Positions 7,995 to 16,394 of a stretch of 64,000 nt of DNA are shown here, in pieces (the first letter of the stretch is position 1; every line of letters begins with the position of its first letter). The notes below the pieces were generated by a model, which searched no databases, was not told the origin of the DNA, and saw only the letters and a program-made list of their open reading frames with translations. The DNA comes from Glycomyces fuscus (GTDB lineage: Bacteria; Actinomycetota; Actinomycetes; Streptosporangiales; Streptosporangiaceae). The translations under genes were made by a program, and so were the position numbers. Where the stretch lies: positions 62,001-126,000 of the forward strand of contig NYMS01000053.1 in NCBI GenBank assembly GCA_002529455.1, read 5' to 3'.

Positions 7995-8936
7995 TCAGAG
8001 GGTGTCGACCGGCCACTGGGGGTCGGGGTCGGCCACCGCGGTGATCGCGTCGGCGGCCACGTCGTCGGGGGAGGGAACGGTGGTCCCGGGCAGGGAGACC
8101 GCGGCCGTCCCCCACGCCACGGCGTGCCGGAGCCGGTCCTCGGGGGAGCCGTCCGAGCCCAGGAAGCCGGCGAGGGCGCAGTCGCCCGCGCCCACCGTGC
8201 TGCGCGTGCGGACCCGGGGCCCGCGCGCCCACCAGGTGTGCCCGGGGCCCACGAGTATCGCACCGTGGCCCCCCAGTGTCACCAGCGCGGAGCCGTTGCC
8301 CCATCCCAGGACCTCGCGGGCGGCCTCGGTGACAGCGCCCACGGTGGGCAGCTCCCGGCCGATCAGCTCGGCCAGCTCCTCGTGGTTGGGCTTGAGCAGG
8401 GACACCGACCCGGTGCGGGCCGCCGCCTCCAGGGGCTTGCCGGAGGTGTCCAGGGCCAGGGGGACCCCGTGGGAGGCGGCCAGCTCGGCGACGCGTACGT
8501 ACAGGTCGTCGGGGGAGCCGGAGGGGAGGCTGCCGCTGGCCACCACCCACGCGGGCTTGCGGGCCAGCTCGCCCTCCAGGGTGGACAGCAGGGTGTCGGT
8601 CTCGTCGGGGGACAGCACGGGACCGGGTGCGTTGAGCTTGGTGGTGGTGCCGTCGGCCTCGGTGACGGCGATGTTGCCCCGGGTCTCGCCCTCGATGGGG
8701 ACGGTGACGCAGGGCAGGTCCCCGAGCAGGGTGGTCAGCTCGGCGCCGCCGCCACCGCCCACGGGCAGGACCGCCGTGGTGGGCACGCCCGCGCGGCGCA
8801 GCGCGCGGGAGACGTTGACGCCCTTGCCGCCCGCCTGCGCGCGGGTGGAGCCCACACGCAGGACCTCACCGCGGGTCAGGTGGTCGACCTCCAGGGTGTG
8901 GTCCACGCTCGGGTTGGGGGTGAGGGTCAGGATCAT
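7995..8936 (-). CDS. 1-phosphofructokinase family hexose kinase (PfkB family)
   Basis: A 313-residue ribokinase/PfkB sugar-phosphate kinase. The N-terminal LTPNPSVDHTLEVD and GGKGVNVSRAL motifs and the C-terminal STVGAGDCALAGFLG (catalytic Asp in GAGD) are all present. The closest functional families are 1-phosphofructokinase (FruK) and tagatose-6-phosphate kinase (LacC), which cannot be separated reliably by eye. The PTS genes here are of mannitol type with a zinc polyol dehydrogenase, so a ketose-phosphate formed by that route is an alternative substrate to fructose-1-phosphate. It is co-oriented with HPr and divergent from the DeoR regulator. Confidence 0.85.
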   Translation of the reverse strand: MILTLTPNPSVDHTLEVDHLTRGEVLRVGSTRAQAGGKGVNVSRALRRAGVPTTAVLPVGGGGGAELTTLLGDLPCVTVPIEGETRGNIAVTEADGTTTKLNAPGPVLSPDETDTLLSTLEGELARKPAWVVASGSLPSGSPDDLYVRVAELAASHGVPLALDTSGKPLEAAARTGSVSLLKPNHEELAELIGRELPTVGAVTEAAREVLGWGNGSALVTLGGHGAILVGPGHTWWARGPRVRTRSTVGAGDCALAGFLGSDGSPEDRLRHAVAWGTAAVSLPGTTVPSPDDVAADAITAVADPDPQWPVDTL

Positions 8937-9000
8937 GGGTGCTCTTTTCGAGTGGTCTGCGCCCGGCCCAGTCCGGATGTGGGACTGCCTTTGATTATGT

Positions 9001-9024
9001 GTGTTTACCTGTGTGTGTCAACAC
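9001..9024. promoter_or_regulatory. Candidate DeoR-type operator in the divergent PTS promoter region
   Basis: GTGTTTAC (9001-9008) and GTCAACAC (9017-9024) form an inverted repeat matching at 7 of 8 positions. It lies in the 333-base divergent region (8937-9269), which is poorer in GC than its surroundings and rich in GTGT/ACAC steps. The site is close to the PfkB gene start. Its size and placement fit binding by the adjacent DeoR regulator; this is inference. Confidence 0.45.
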
Positions 9025-9269
9025 TGTTGTGCTCTGGTTGCCGGTTGTGGCCACTGCTGGCCAAGGGGTGTGGGGAGGGGTTCCTCTCTCCGTCGGCCGG
9101 ACCCGCGGCCGCGGGTCCGGAGGGAGAACGCTCCTGGTGGGTCCATGGGGGTGGGATCCTCCCCGGCGCGAGCGAGATTACTGGGATATTGGGTCAAGGT
9201 ACCTCTTGTGTGTCTCAGGCAACACCATTAAACTCACCGAAAACCACACCGAAACACAGGTGATCCAAC

Positions 9270-10031
9270 ATGTACGCGGAAGAGCGCCAGAAGGCGATCC
9301 TCGAGCGCGCCCGGCGGGACGGCCGGGTCGACGTCACGGGGCTTGCCGCGGAGTTCGACGTGACCTACGAGACCATCCGGCGCGACCTCACGGCACTCGA
9401 ACGCCACGGGGTCCTGCGCAGGGTCCACGGTGGCGCGATCCCCGTCGAGCGGTTGGGCTTCGAGCCCGCCCTCAATGTGCGCGACTCCGTCATGACGCAG
9501 GAGAAGGAGCGCATCGCCAAGGCGGCCCTGGCCGAGCTCCCCGACGAGGGCGCCATCCTGCTCGACGCCGGGTCCACCACCGGACGCCTCGCCGAGCAGC
9601 TGCCCGCCGACCGCGAGCTCACCGTCGTCACCAACTCCTTGTCCATCGCTCTCACCCTCGCTCCCCGTACCCACATCAACCTCATGCTGCTCGGCGGACG
9701 CCTGCGTACCCGCACCCAGGCCACCGTCGACGCCTGGGCGCTGCGCTCGCTCGCCGAGTCCTACGTGGACGTCGCCTTCATGGCGGCCAACGGGATCTCC
9801 GTCGAACGCGGGCTCACCACCCCCGACCCCGCCGAGGCGGAGGTCAAGCGGACCATGATCGCCTCGGCGCGCCGCTGCGTCCTGCTCGCCGACCACACCA
9901 AGGTCGGCAACGACCACTTCGCACGCTTCGCCGCGGTCGAGGACCTCGACCTGGTCATCACCGACACCGGACTCGCCGGCGGACTCGCCGACGAGCTGGA
10001 GGCCGCCGGTCCCCGCGTCCAGGTCGTCTGA
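9270..10031 (+). CDS. DeoR/GlpR family transcriptional regulator of the PTS island
   Basis: A 253-residue DeoR-family repressor. The N-terminal winged helix (YAEERQKAILERARRDGRV, then FDVTYETIRRDLTALE) is a textbook DeoR helix-turn-helix. The C-terminal domain holds the sugar-phosphate-binding GAILLDAGSTTGRLAE, VTNSLSIAL and LLGGRLR motifs. Proteins of this family sense phosphorylated sugars and typically repress fructose, mannitol or galactitol PTS genes. It heads the plus-strand genes (EIIC, EIIB, EIIA, dehydrogenase) and faces the kinase/HPr pair, so it probably controls both arms. Confidence 0.88.
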   Translation: MYAEERQKAILERARRDGRVDVTGLAAEFDVTYETIRRDLTALERHGVLRRVHGGAIPVERLGFEPALNVRDSVMTQEKERIAKAALAELPDEGAILLDAGSTTGRLAEQLPADRELTVVTNSLSIALTLAPRTHINLMLLGGRLRTRTQATVDAWALRSLAESYVDVAFMAANGISVERGLTTPDPAEAEVKRTMIASARRCVLLADHTKVGNDHFARFAAVEDLDLVITDTGLAGGLADELEAAGPRVQVV

Positions 10032-10155
10032 CCGGCGCGGGACCCCCACCGGGGCGGCCCCATCCGTCCGGGGCCGCCCCACCCCACCCCACACCCATCC
10101 GCTCCCTACGCTTCGGCGGGCCCACCAGCCCGCCGCGCCTCCCAGGAGGTCCCCC

Positions 10156-11268
10156 ATGACCACACAACAGCAGAGCCCGGGCAAACTCACCGCGGTGCGC
10201 GCCGGAGTCCAGCGCTTCGGCGGGTTCCTGGCGAGCATGGTGATGCCCAACATCGGCGCCTTCATCGCCTGGGGCCTCATCACCGCCCTGTTCATCCCCG
10301 ACGGCTGGTGGCCCAACGAGGACATGGCCGAGCTCGTCGGCCCGATGATCACGTTCCTCCTGCCGCTGCTGATCGCCTACACCGGCGGCACGCTGGTGTA
10401 CGACAAGCGCGGCGGCGTGGTCGGCGCGGCGGCGACCATGGGCGTGATCGCCTCCACGGACGTGCCGATGTTCCTGGGCGCGATGTTCATGGGGCCGTTC
10501 GCCGCCTACCTCATGAAGCACTTCGACCGGGTCGTCCAGCCGCGCATCAAGGCCGGCTTCGAGATGCTGGTCAACAACTTCAGCGCCGGTATCCTCGCGG
10601 CGCTGCTGGCGGCCCTGGGCGTCTACCTGGTCGGACCGGTGGTGGAGCGCATCGCCGACGGCCTGGGCGCGGGCGTGCAGTTCCTCATCGACCTGAGCCT
10701 GCTGCCGCTGGTCTCGGTCATCGTCGAGCCCGCCAAGGTGCTGTTCCTCAACAACGCCATCAACCACGGCGTCTTCACCCCGCTGGGCACGGCCCGCGCG
10801 GTCTCCGAGGGCAGCGCCATCGAGTTCCTCCTCGAGGCCAACCCCGGCCCGGGCCTCGGCATCCTGCTGGCCCTGATGTTCTTCGGCTCCAAGGTCAGCC
10901 GCGCCACCGCGCCCGGCGCGGCCGTCATCCACTTCTTCGGCGGGATCCACGAGATCTACTTCCCGTACATCCTCGCCCAGCCCAAGCTGATCCTCGCCGC
11001 GATCGGCGGCGGGATGTCCGGCGTGGCCACCTTCATGGTCCTGGACGCCGGACTCGTCTCCGCCGCGTCCCCGGGCAGCATCATCGCGCTCATGGCGGTC
11101 ACCCCGCAGGGAGGCCACCTGTCGGTCCTGGCCGGGGTCGTCGCCGCCACCATCGTCTCCTTCGTCATCGCCTCGCTCCTGCTCGGCTTCGGCCGCGCCG
11201 AGCGCAAGGCCGAGCGCGAGGAGAAGACCCAGCAGGAAGCCGCCCAGAACCAGGAGAACAGCCGATGA
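10156..11268 (+). CDS. PTS mannitol-type transporter subunit IIC
   Basis: A 370-residue permease component that transports and helps phosphorylate a hexitol-like substrate. The N-terminus AGVQRFGGFLASMVMPNIGAF is the hallmark of mannitol EIIC (MtlA). Further conserved segments are GGTLVYDKRGGVVG, the substrate-loop region with NNAINHGVFTPLG, and GGIHEIYFPYIL. A hydrophilic Glu/Gln/Lys tail (last about 25 residues) replaces the fused IIB domain of E. coli MtlA. A good ribosome-binding site (AGGAGG) precedes the ATG. The gene overlaps the IIB gene by four bases (ATGA). Confidence 0.9.
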   Translation: MTTQQQSPGKLTAVRAGVQRFGGFLASMVMPNIGAFIAWGLITALFIPDGWWPNEDMAELVGPMITFLLPLLIAYTGGTLVYDKRGGVVGAAATMGVIASTDVPMFLGAMFMGPFAAYLMKHFDRVVQPRIKAGFEMLVNNFSAGILAALLAALGVYLVGPVVERIADGLGAGVQFLIDLSLLPLVSVIVEPAKVLFLNNAINHGVFTPLGTARAVSEGSAIEFLLEANPGPGLGILLALMFFGSKVSRATAPGAAVIHFFGGIHEIYFPYILAQPKLILAAIGGGMSGVATFMVLDAGLVSAASPGSIIALMAVTPQGGHLSVLAGVVAATIVSFVIASLLLGFGRAERKAEREEKTQQEAAQNQENSR

Positions 11269-11573
11269 GCAGTATCGAGGGCTCCGCCATCAAGAAGGTC
11301 GTCGTCGCCTGCGACGCGGGCATGGGCAGCAGCGTCCTGCTCACCTCGCAGCTGAGCAAGACCCTGTCCCCGTACGGGGTGACCGTCGAGCACTCCCCGG
11401 TCGACCGGATCCCCGAGGGCGCCGACGTGGTCCTGTGCCACACCGGGCTGATCGACCGGGCCCGGACCCGGGTGCCCGGCACCGTCGTCGTCGGTTTCCA
11501 GATGTTCCTGGGCGACCCGGCGTTCACCCGCCTGGAGCAGGCCGTGAAGAACGGGAGCACCCTTGCCGAGTGA
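11265..11573 (+). CDS. PTS mannitol-type subunit IIB
   Basis: A 102-residue IIB protein of the lactose/cellobiose-mannitol fold. It takes phosphate from IIA onto a cysteine and passes it to the sugar. The phosphocysteine loop is VVACDAGMGSSVLL with Cys16 as the expected active residue. In E. coli MtlA this domain is fused to IIC; here it is separate and translationally coupled to it through an ATGA overlap. The gene overlaps the IIA gene start. Confidence 0.9.
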   Translation: MSSIEGSAIKKVVVACDAGMGSSVLLTSQLSKTLSPYGVTVEHSPVDRIPEGADVVLCHTGLIDRARTRVPGTVVVGFQMFLGDPAFTRLEQAVKNGSTLAE

Positions 11574-12006
11574 GCTGGTGCTGACAGAGGACGCCGTGCG
11601 GCTGGGCCGCGCGGCGGCCGACCGGGCCGACGCCATCGACCAGTGCGGCGCCCTGCTCGTCGAACTGGGGGCGGTCGAACCCGGCTACGTGCCCGCCATG
11701 CACGAGCGCGAGGCCTCCGTCCCCACCTTCGTCGGTGAGGGCGTGGCCATCCCGCACGGCACGGACGCCTCGCGGGCCCTGGTGAAGCGGACCGCGCTGG
11801 CCGTGGTCCAGTTCCCCGAGGGGGTCGACTGGGGCGGTCCCACCGTCCACGTGGCCATCGGCATCGCCGCCTCCGGGGAGGAGCACCTGGGCGTGCTGTC
11901 CTCGTTGGCGGGGATCCTCACCGACCCGGAGAGGGCGGCGCGCCTGCGCTCCGCCACCACCCCGTCCGACGTCGTCGACCTGCTCGGTTCCGTGCAGGAC
12001 GGCTGA
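11563..12006 (+). CDS. PTS mannitol/fructose-type subunit IIA
   Basis: A 147-residue IIA protein of the mannitol-fructose family. The phospho-accepting histidine is His65 in GVAIPHGTD. The chosen start is a TTG at 11563, inside the IIB gene, with GGGAG seven bases upstream. A GTG at 11578 is an alternative that would give a start (MLTEDAV) closer to MtlF length. Four-component split organisation (IIC, IIB, IIA separate, HPr and Enzyme I nearby) makes the island self-sufficient for phosphotransfer. Confidence 0.88.
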   Translation: MPSELVLTEDAVRLGRAAADRADAIDQCGALLVELGAVEPGYVPAMHEREASVPTFVGEGVAIPHGTDASRALVKRTALAVVQFPEGVDWGGPTVHVAIGIAASGEEHLGVLSSLAGILTDPERAARLRSATTPSDVVDLLGSVQDG

Positions 12007-12071
12007 GTCAACCAGAACCACCCGCCGGTCCCCTGACCCAGGTCCGGCGGGCCCACCAGAAAGGCCCGAAC

Positions 12072-13112
12072 ATGCTCGTCGCCCGCTTCTACGCCCCCGG
12101 TGACATCCGACTGGAGCAGGCCCCCGAGCCGACCGCCGGACCCGGACAGCTCAAGATCGCCGTCGTCAACTGCTCCACGTGCGGCACGGACGTGAAGATC
12201 TCGCGGCACGGCCACCACCACATCCGCCCGCCCCGCGTGATCGGCCACGAGATCGCCGGCCGGATCGTCGAGGTGGGCGAGGGCGTCACCGGCTGGTCCG
12301 AGGGCGACCGCGTCCAGGTCATCGCCGCCATCCCCTGCGGGAACTGCACGGAGTGCTCCGACGGCCGGTTCACCGTGTGCTCGCGTCAGGAGTCCATGGG
12401 CTACCACTACGACGGCGGCTTCGCCGAGTACATGATCATCCCCGAGTCGGTCCTGGCCGTGGACGGGGTCAACCGCGTCCCCGAGAACATCGACCTGGCC
12501 GAGGCCTCCGTCGCCGAACCGCTGGCGTGCGTGCTCAACGGCCAGGAGATCGCCGGTGTCGGCGAGGGCGACACCGTGGTGGTCATGGGCGCCGGGCCGA
12601 TCGGCTGCCTGCACGTGCGGCTGGCCCGGGCCCGCGGCGCCTCGAAGGTCTACCTGGTGGACATCAACCGGGGCCGCCTGGACATGTCGGCCGACATCGT
12701 CCAGCCCGACGCCGCCGTCTGCGGTGAGGAGACCGACGCGGTGGAGGAGGTGCTCCGCCTGACCGACGGCCGGGGCGCCGACGTGGTCATCACCGCCGCC
12801 GCCTCCGGGCGCGCCCAGGAGGACGCGCTGCGCATGGTCGCGCGCAGCGGCCGGATCAGCTTCTTCGGCGGCCTGCCCAAGGACGCGCCGATCATCCAGC
12901 TGGACTCCAACGCCGTGCACTACCGGGAGATCTCGATCTTCGGCGCCAACGGCTCCAGCCCCGAGCACAACCGCCGCGCCCTGGAGCTGATCTCCTCCGG
13001 CGCCGTGCCGGTGGCCGACCTGATCACCGAGCGGATGGCCCTGTCCGACGTGCACAAGGCCATCGAGACGGTGGCCTCGGGCACCGCGATCAAGGTGACC
13101 ATCCAGCCGTAA
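12072..13112 (+). CDS. Zinc-dependent medium-chain dehydrogenase (polyol or polyol-phosphate dehydrogenase)
   Basis: A 346-residue MDR-superfamily enzyme. Catalytic zinc ligands are suggested by CSTCGTD and GHEIAG. The structural zinc site has four cysteines in CGNCTECSDGRFTVC. The NAD-binding motif is GAGPIG (about residues 176-181), followed by an acidic residue (VDINRGR) favouring NAD. It resembles sorbitol and galactitol-1-phosphate dehydrogenases. Located directly after the EII genes with a 65-base gap, it probably oxidises the hexitol phosphate imported by the PTS. Which hexitol is not clear. Confidence 0.82.
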   Translation: MLVARFYAPGDIRLEQAPEPTAGPGQLKIAVVNCSTCGTDVKISRHGHHHIRPPRVIGHEIAGRIVEVGEGVTGWSEGDRVQVIAAIPCGNCTECSDGRFTVCSRQESMGYHYDGGFAEYMIIPESVLAVDGVNRVPENIDLAEASVAEPLACVLNGQEIAGVGEGDTVVVMGAGPIGCLHVRLARARGASKVYLVDINRGRLDMSADIVQPDAAVCGEETDAVEEVLRLTDGRGADVVITAAASGRAQEDALRMVARSGRISFFGGLPKDAPIIQLDSNAVHYREISIFGANGSSPEHNRRALELISSGAVPVADLITERMALSDVHKAIETVASGTAIKVTIQP

Positions 13113-13152
13113 CACGCGCCGGCGGTGGCCCCCGTACGGACGGGCGCCCGCC

Positions 13153-13194
13153 CGCACGGGGGCCGGCGGCGGATCCGCCGCCGACCCCCGTGCG
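13153..13194. terminator. 20-bp hairpin between the dehydrogenase and Enzyme I genes, with a competing upstream hairpin
   Basis: Positions 13153-13172 pair with 13175-13194, with one mismatch (13163/13184) and the palindrome GGATCC at the centre. A second possible hairpin pairs 13127-13135 with 13156-13164 (GGCCCCCGT/ACGGGGGCC) and is mutually exclusive with the first. The remaining intergenic DNA to 13551 holds no gene; it contains one perfect DnaA-box-like TTGTCCACA at 13243-13251. Confidence 0.6.
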
Positions 13195-13551
13195 ACGAGG
13201 ACCCGCGAGGGGGCGCAGGCGCGCTCCCCGCGGGTGCGCGGGTTGTCCACAGGGGCTTTCGCGGCCCCCTCCCCCGTGTCCTCCTGGAACCGGGGACGAC
13301 CCCCGGACCCGCGCGCCCGGCGGTCCGCGGGGGCCACCGCCCTCCCCGGGGTCTGCCGGACACACACGGCTTTCCCGTCATCCCACCGCCCCCCGGCGGC
13401 CGACCTCCGGCCGCGGCCCCGGCCCGCGCCCCGTCGGCACGGCGGCGCCCGCGTTCCCCGCGCCAGGGGGACGGAGCGCTCCGACGGGGCACAATCCCTG
13501 ACGGGCCCCGGCCACACCATCCCCCGGACCTTCCCGACGTACGGAGCGACC

Positions 13552-15255
13552 ATGGCGAAGACCGAACCCCTCCCCGCCGCAGCCGGTGACACCCGGCTGA
13601 CGGGTATCCCCGCCAGCCCCGGGGCCGCAGTCGGCCCGGTGGCGCGGATGGCGTCCCCGCCGTCCCTGCCGGACCAGAGGCCCACCGTCGTCGACGCGGG
13701 GGAGGAGGCCGCCCGGGCGCGACAGGCCCTGGAGCAGGTGGCCGACCTGCTCGACCGCCAGGCCGCCGACCTCCAGGGCGAGGCGGCGGCGGTGCTGGGC
13801 GCCCAGGCGCTCATCGCCCGCGACCCCGAGCTCGCGCGCCGGGTCGGGGAGCGCACCGAGGCCGGGGACCCCGCGGCGTGGGCCGTCCACGCGGCCTGCG
13901 GCGCCTACCAGGACCTGCTCCGGGCGGCGGGGGGCTACCTCGCCGAGCGCGCCGCCGACCTCGCCGACATCCGCGACCGCGCGACCGCCGTGCTCCTGGG
14001 GCTGCCGATGCCCGGCCTGCCCGACCCCGGTGTCGCGCACGTGCTGGTCGCCGACGACCTCGCGCCCGCCGACACCGTCCAGCTCGACGCCGAGCGGGTG
14101 CTCGCCATCGTCACGCGTTACGGCGGCCCCACCAGCCACACGGTCATCCTGGCCCGGTCGCTCGGCATCCCGGCCGTGGTCGGCTGCGCCGGGGCCGACG
14201 GCCTGCGGGACGGGACGCCGGTGGCGGTGGACGGCGACGCCGGGACGGTCGAGGCCGACCCCGACGAGGGCCTCGCCGAGCGGATGCGCGAGCGCGCCGA
14301 GCGGCGGCGCGCGCTGCTGGCCGAGGCCACCGGGCCGGGCCGGACCGCCGACGGCACGCCGGTCGCGCTGCTGCTCAACGTCGGCGAGGGCGACCCCCAC
14401 AAGGCCGGTGCCCACGACAGCGAGGGCGTGGGGCTGCTGCGCACCGAGTTCCTCTTCCTGGAGCGCTCCGACCCGCCCACGGTCGAGGAGCAGACCGCCT
14501 CCTACACGGAACTGTTCCAGGCGTTCGCCGGACGCACGGTCACGGTGCGGACCCTGGACGCGGGCTCGGACAAGCCCCTGGCCTTCGCGCAGACCGGCCA
14601 CGAGGACAACCCCGCGCTCGGCGTACGGGGCTTTCGGACCTCGCGGGTGCACCCCGGCCTGCTCACCGACCAGCTCACGGCCATCGCCGCAGCCTGCCGG
14701 GAGACCACCGCCGAGGTCCGGGTGATGGCGCCGATGGTGTCCACGCCCGACGAGGCGGAGGAGTTCGTCTCCCTCGCCCGCGAGGCCGGGCTCGACAAGG
14801 TCGGCGTGATGATCGAGGTGCCCGGCGCGGCGCTGCTCGCCGACCGGCTGCTGTCCCGGGTGGACTTCGTGTCGATCGGCACCAACGACCTGGCGCAGTA
14901 CACGATGGCCGCCGACCGGACCCTCGGCGCCCTGCCCGACCTGCTCGACCCCTGGCAGCCCGCGCTGTTGCAGCTGGTGGGCACCGTGGGCGGCGCGGGG
15001 GAGCGGTTGGCACGCCCGGTGGGGGTGTGCGGCGAGGCCGCCGCCGACCCGCTGCTGGCCCTGGTGCTGGTGGGACTGGGCGCGACCAGCCTGTCGATGT
15101 CCGCGCCCGCGCTGCCCGCCGTGCGCCACGCGCTGGCCCTGCACACCCACAGCGACTGCCGCCGACTGGCCGAGCTGGCGGTCGCCGCCTCCGGTGCCGA
15201 GCAGGCGAGGGAGGCGGTGCGGGCCGCCGCCCACCCGGAGGCCGTCGACCGCTGA
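13552..15255 (+). CDS. ptsI: Phosphoenolpyruvate-protein phosphotransferase (PTS Enzyme I)
   Basis: A 567-residue Enzyme I, close to the usual 570-575 residues. It autophosphorylates from phosphoenolpyruvate and donates to HPr. The phosphohistidine is His196 in GGPTSHTVILARS. The C-terminal TIM-barrel carries GLLRTEFLFLE, the PEP-binding Arg region VRGFRTSR, EVPGAALLAD, GTNDLAQYTMAADR and the active-site Cys in GVCGEAAADP. The ATG at 13552 has GGAG five bases upstream. It sits after a hairpin and probably has its own promoter as well. Confidence 0.93.
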   Translation: MAKTEPLPAAAGDTRLTGIPASPGAAVGPVARMASPPSLPDQRPTVVDAGEEAARARQALEQVADLLDRQAADLQGEAAAVLGAQALIARDPELARRVGERTEAGDPAAWAVHAACGAYQDLLRAAGGYLAERAADLADIRDRATAVLLGLPMPGLPDPGVAHVLVADDLAPADTVQLDAERVLAIVTRYGGPTSHTVILARSLGIPAVVGCAGADGLRDGTPVAVDGDAGTVEADPDEGLAERMRERAERRRALLAEATGPGRTADGTPVALLLNVGEGDPHKAGAHDSEGVGLLRTEFLFLERSDPPTVEEQTASYTELFQAFAGRTVTVRTLDAGSDKPLAFAQTGHEDNPALGVRGFRTSRVHPGLLTDQLTAIAAACRETTAEVRVMAPMVSTPDEAEEFVSLAREAGLDKVGVMIEVPGAALLADRLLSRVDFVSIGTNDLAQYTMAADRTLGALPDLLDPWQPALLQLVGTVGGAGERLARPVGVCGEAAADPLLALVLVGLGATSLSMSAPALPAVRHALALHTHSDCRRLAELAVAASGAEQAREAVRAAAHPEAVDR

Positions 15256-15507
15256 CGCCCGCCCGGGCACGCCGTGCGCCCTCCCGGGGCCCGGAGGACC
15301 CCGGCACCCCGGGAGGACGTACGCAGCGTCCGGGCTGCGGGCCGCGCACGCGGGGACGGACCGTCACCGCGTGCGCGCCCGTGTCCGGGCGGGTGGGAGG
15401 CGGGCTCCCGCATGCGCGTGGTTCTCGCGGGATGTGGGCGGGCCGGTCGACGGGGCGGGGCGAGGGTGAAGACGACGGGACAGCCGTAACGGGCGGCCGT
15501 GGCCGGG

Positions 15508-16068
15508 TCAGGAGGGCTGGCGCTGTGCGCGCCACTCGGGGGCGAGCACCGACCAGACCTCCATGTCGTGCCGCTCTCCCCGGTACACGTAGCTCTCCCG
15601 CAGCACGCCGTCCCGCGTCATCCCGAGCCGCCGGGCCACGGCGATGCTGGCCTCGTTCGCGGAGGAGGCGTGCCACTCCACCCGGTGGACGCCACGCTCC
15701 TCGACGGCCCAGTCGATGATCGCGCGCGCGGCCCTGGTCACCAACCCGCGTCCCACCGCCGACGGCTCCAGCCAGCAGCCCGCCTCGGCGGTGCCGTGCG
15801 CGAGGTCCATCGTGCGGAAGAGGACCCCGCCGAGCAGCTTGTCGCCGGACCAGATGCCGTAGATCCTCCCGGTGTCGGTCGCGGCCTTCTCCGCGTAGGA
15901 GCGCAGGTAGGACCGGCTCGACTCCAGGTCGAGGATGACGTCCGGGAGCGCGATGTAGCGCCCGATGAACTCGCGGCCCCGGTCGATGTTGGCCAGGAAC
16001 TCCTCGGCGTGCCGCGGTTCGAGCGGGCGCAGTTCCGTGCCGTCAGCATCCAGGGGTAACGCGAACAT
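15508..16068 (-). CDS. GNAT family N-acetyltransferase (RimJ/RimL-like)
   Basis: A 186-residue acetyl-CoA-dependent acetyltransferase. The opening LRPLEPRHAEEFLANIDRGR and the motif around EAGCWLEPSAVGRGLVTRAARAII (acetyl-CoA pyrophosphate-binding loop, about residues 95-118) match the RimJ/RimL protein acetylase subgroup. The C-terminal WHASSANEASIAVARRLGM is also typical. Substrate unknown. The 252-base region between Enzyme I and this gene shows no feature beyond GC-rich DNA. Confidence 0.85.
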   Translation of the reverse strand: MFALPLDADGTELRPLEPRHAEEFLANIDRGREFIGRYIALPDVILDLESSRSYLRSYAEKAATDTGRIYGIWSGDKLLGGVLFRTMDLAHGTAEAGCWLEPSAVGRGLVTRAARAIIDWAVEERGVHRVEWHASSANEASIAVARRLGMTRDGVLRESYVYRGERHDMEVWSVLAPEWRAQRQPS

Positions 16069-16211
16069 CGCCGACCTCCACAGCCGATCCCGTGAACATG
16101 GTGGACGGGATCATCCCATGGCGGTGTCGTCGGTCTTCGCCGCGGACCCGGGGCTTGGGGCGTGGGCCCTGGGCCCGGACGGCTTCCGCCCTGTCCGTAC
16201 GGGTGGGGCGC

Positions 16212-16394
16212 CTACCGCTGGCTGGTCTTGAGGGTGTTGAGGAGGCCGGTCCACTCGGGGGTGGTGAAGGCGAGGTGGCCGAGTTCGCGGTTCTGGGTGT
16301 CGCGCACCAGCACGCTCTGCCCTTCCGCGACCTCCACGCAGTCGTTGTTTACTCCGCTGCTGTAGCTGCTCTTGTGCCACTCACGGTCGCTCAT
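16212..16394 (-). CDS. DUF397 domain-containing protein
   Basis: A 60-residue protein, nearly all DUF397: WHKSSYSSGVNNDCVEVAE is the family signature and VLVRDTQNRELGHLAFTTPEW completes it. It overlaps the stop of the upstream XRE regulator by 14 bases, the usual organisation for this pair in actinomycetes. By analogy with WhiJ/BldB-associated sets, it may act as an antagonist or partner of the XRE regulator; this is inference. Confidence 0.9.
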   Translation of the reverse strand: MSDREWHKSSYSSGVNNDCVEVAEGQSVLVRDTQNRELGHLAFTTPEWTGLLNTLKTSQR

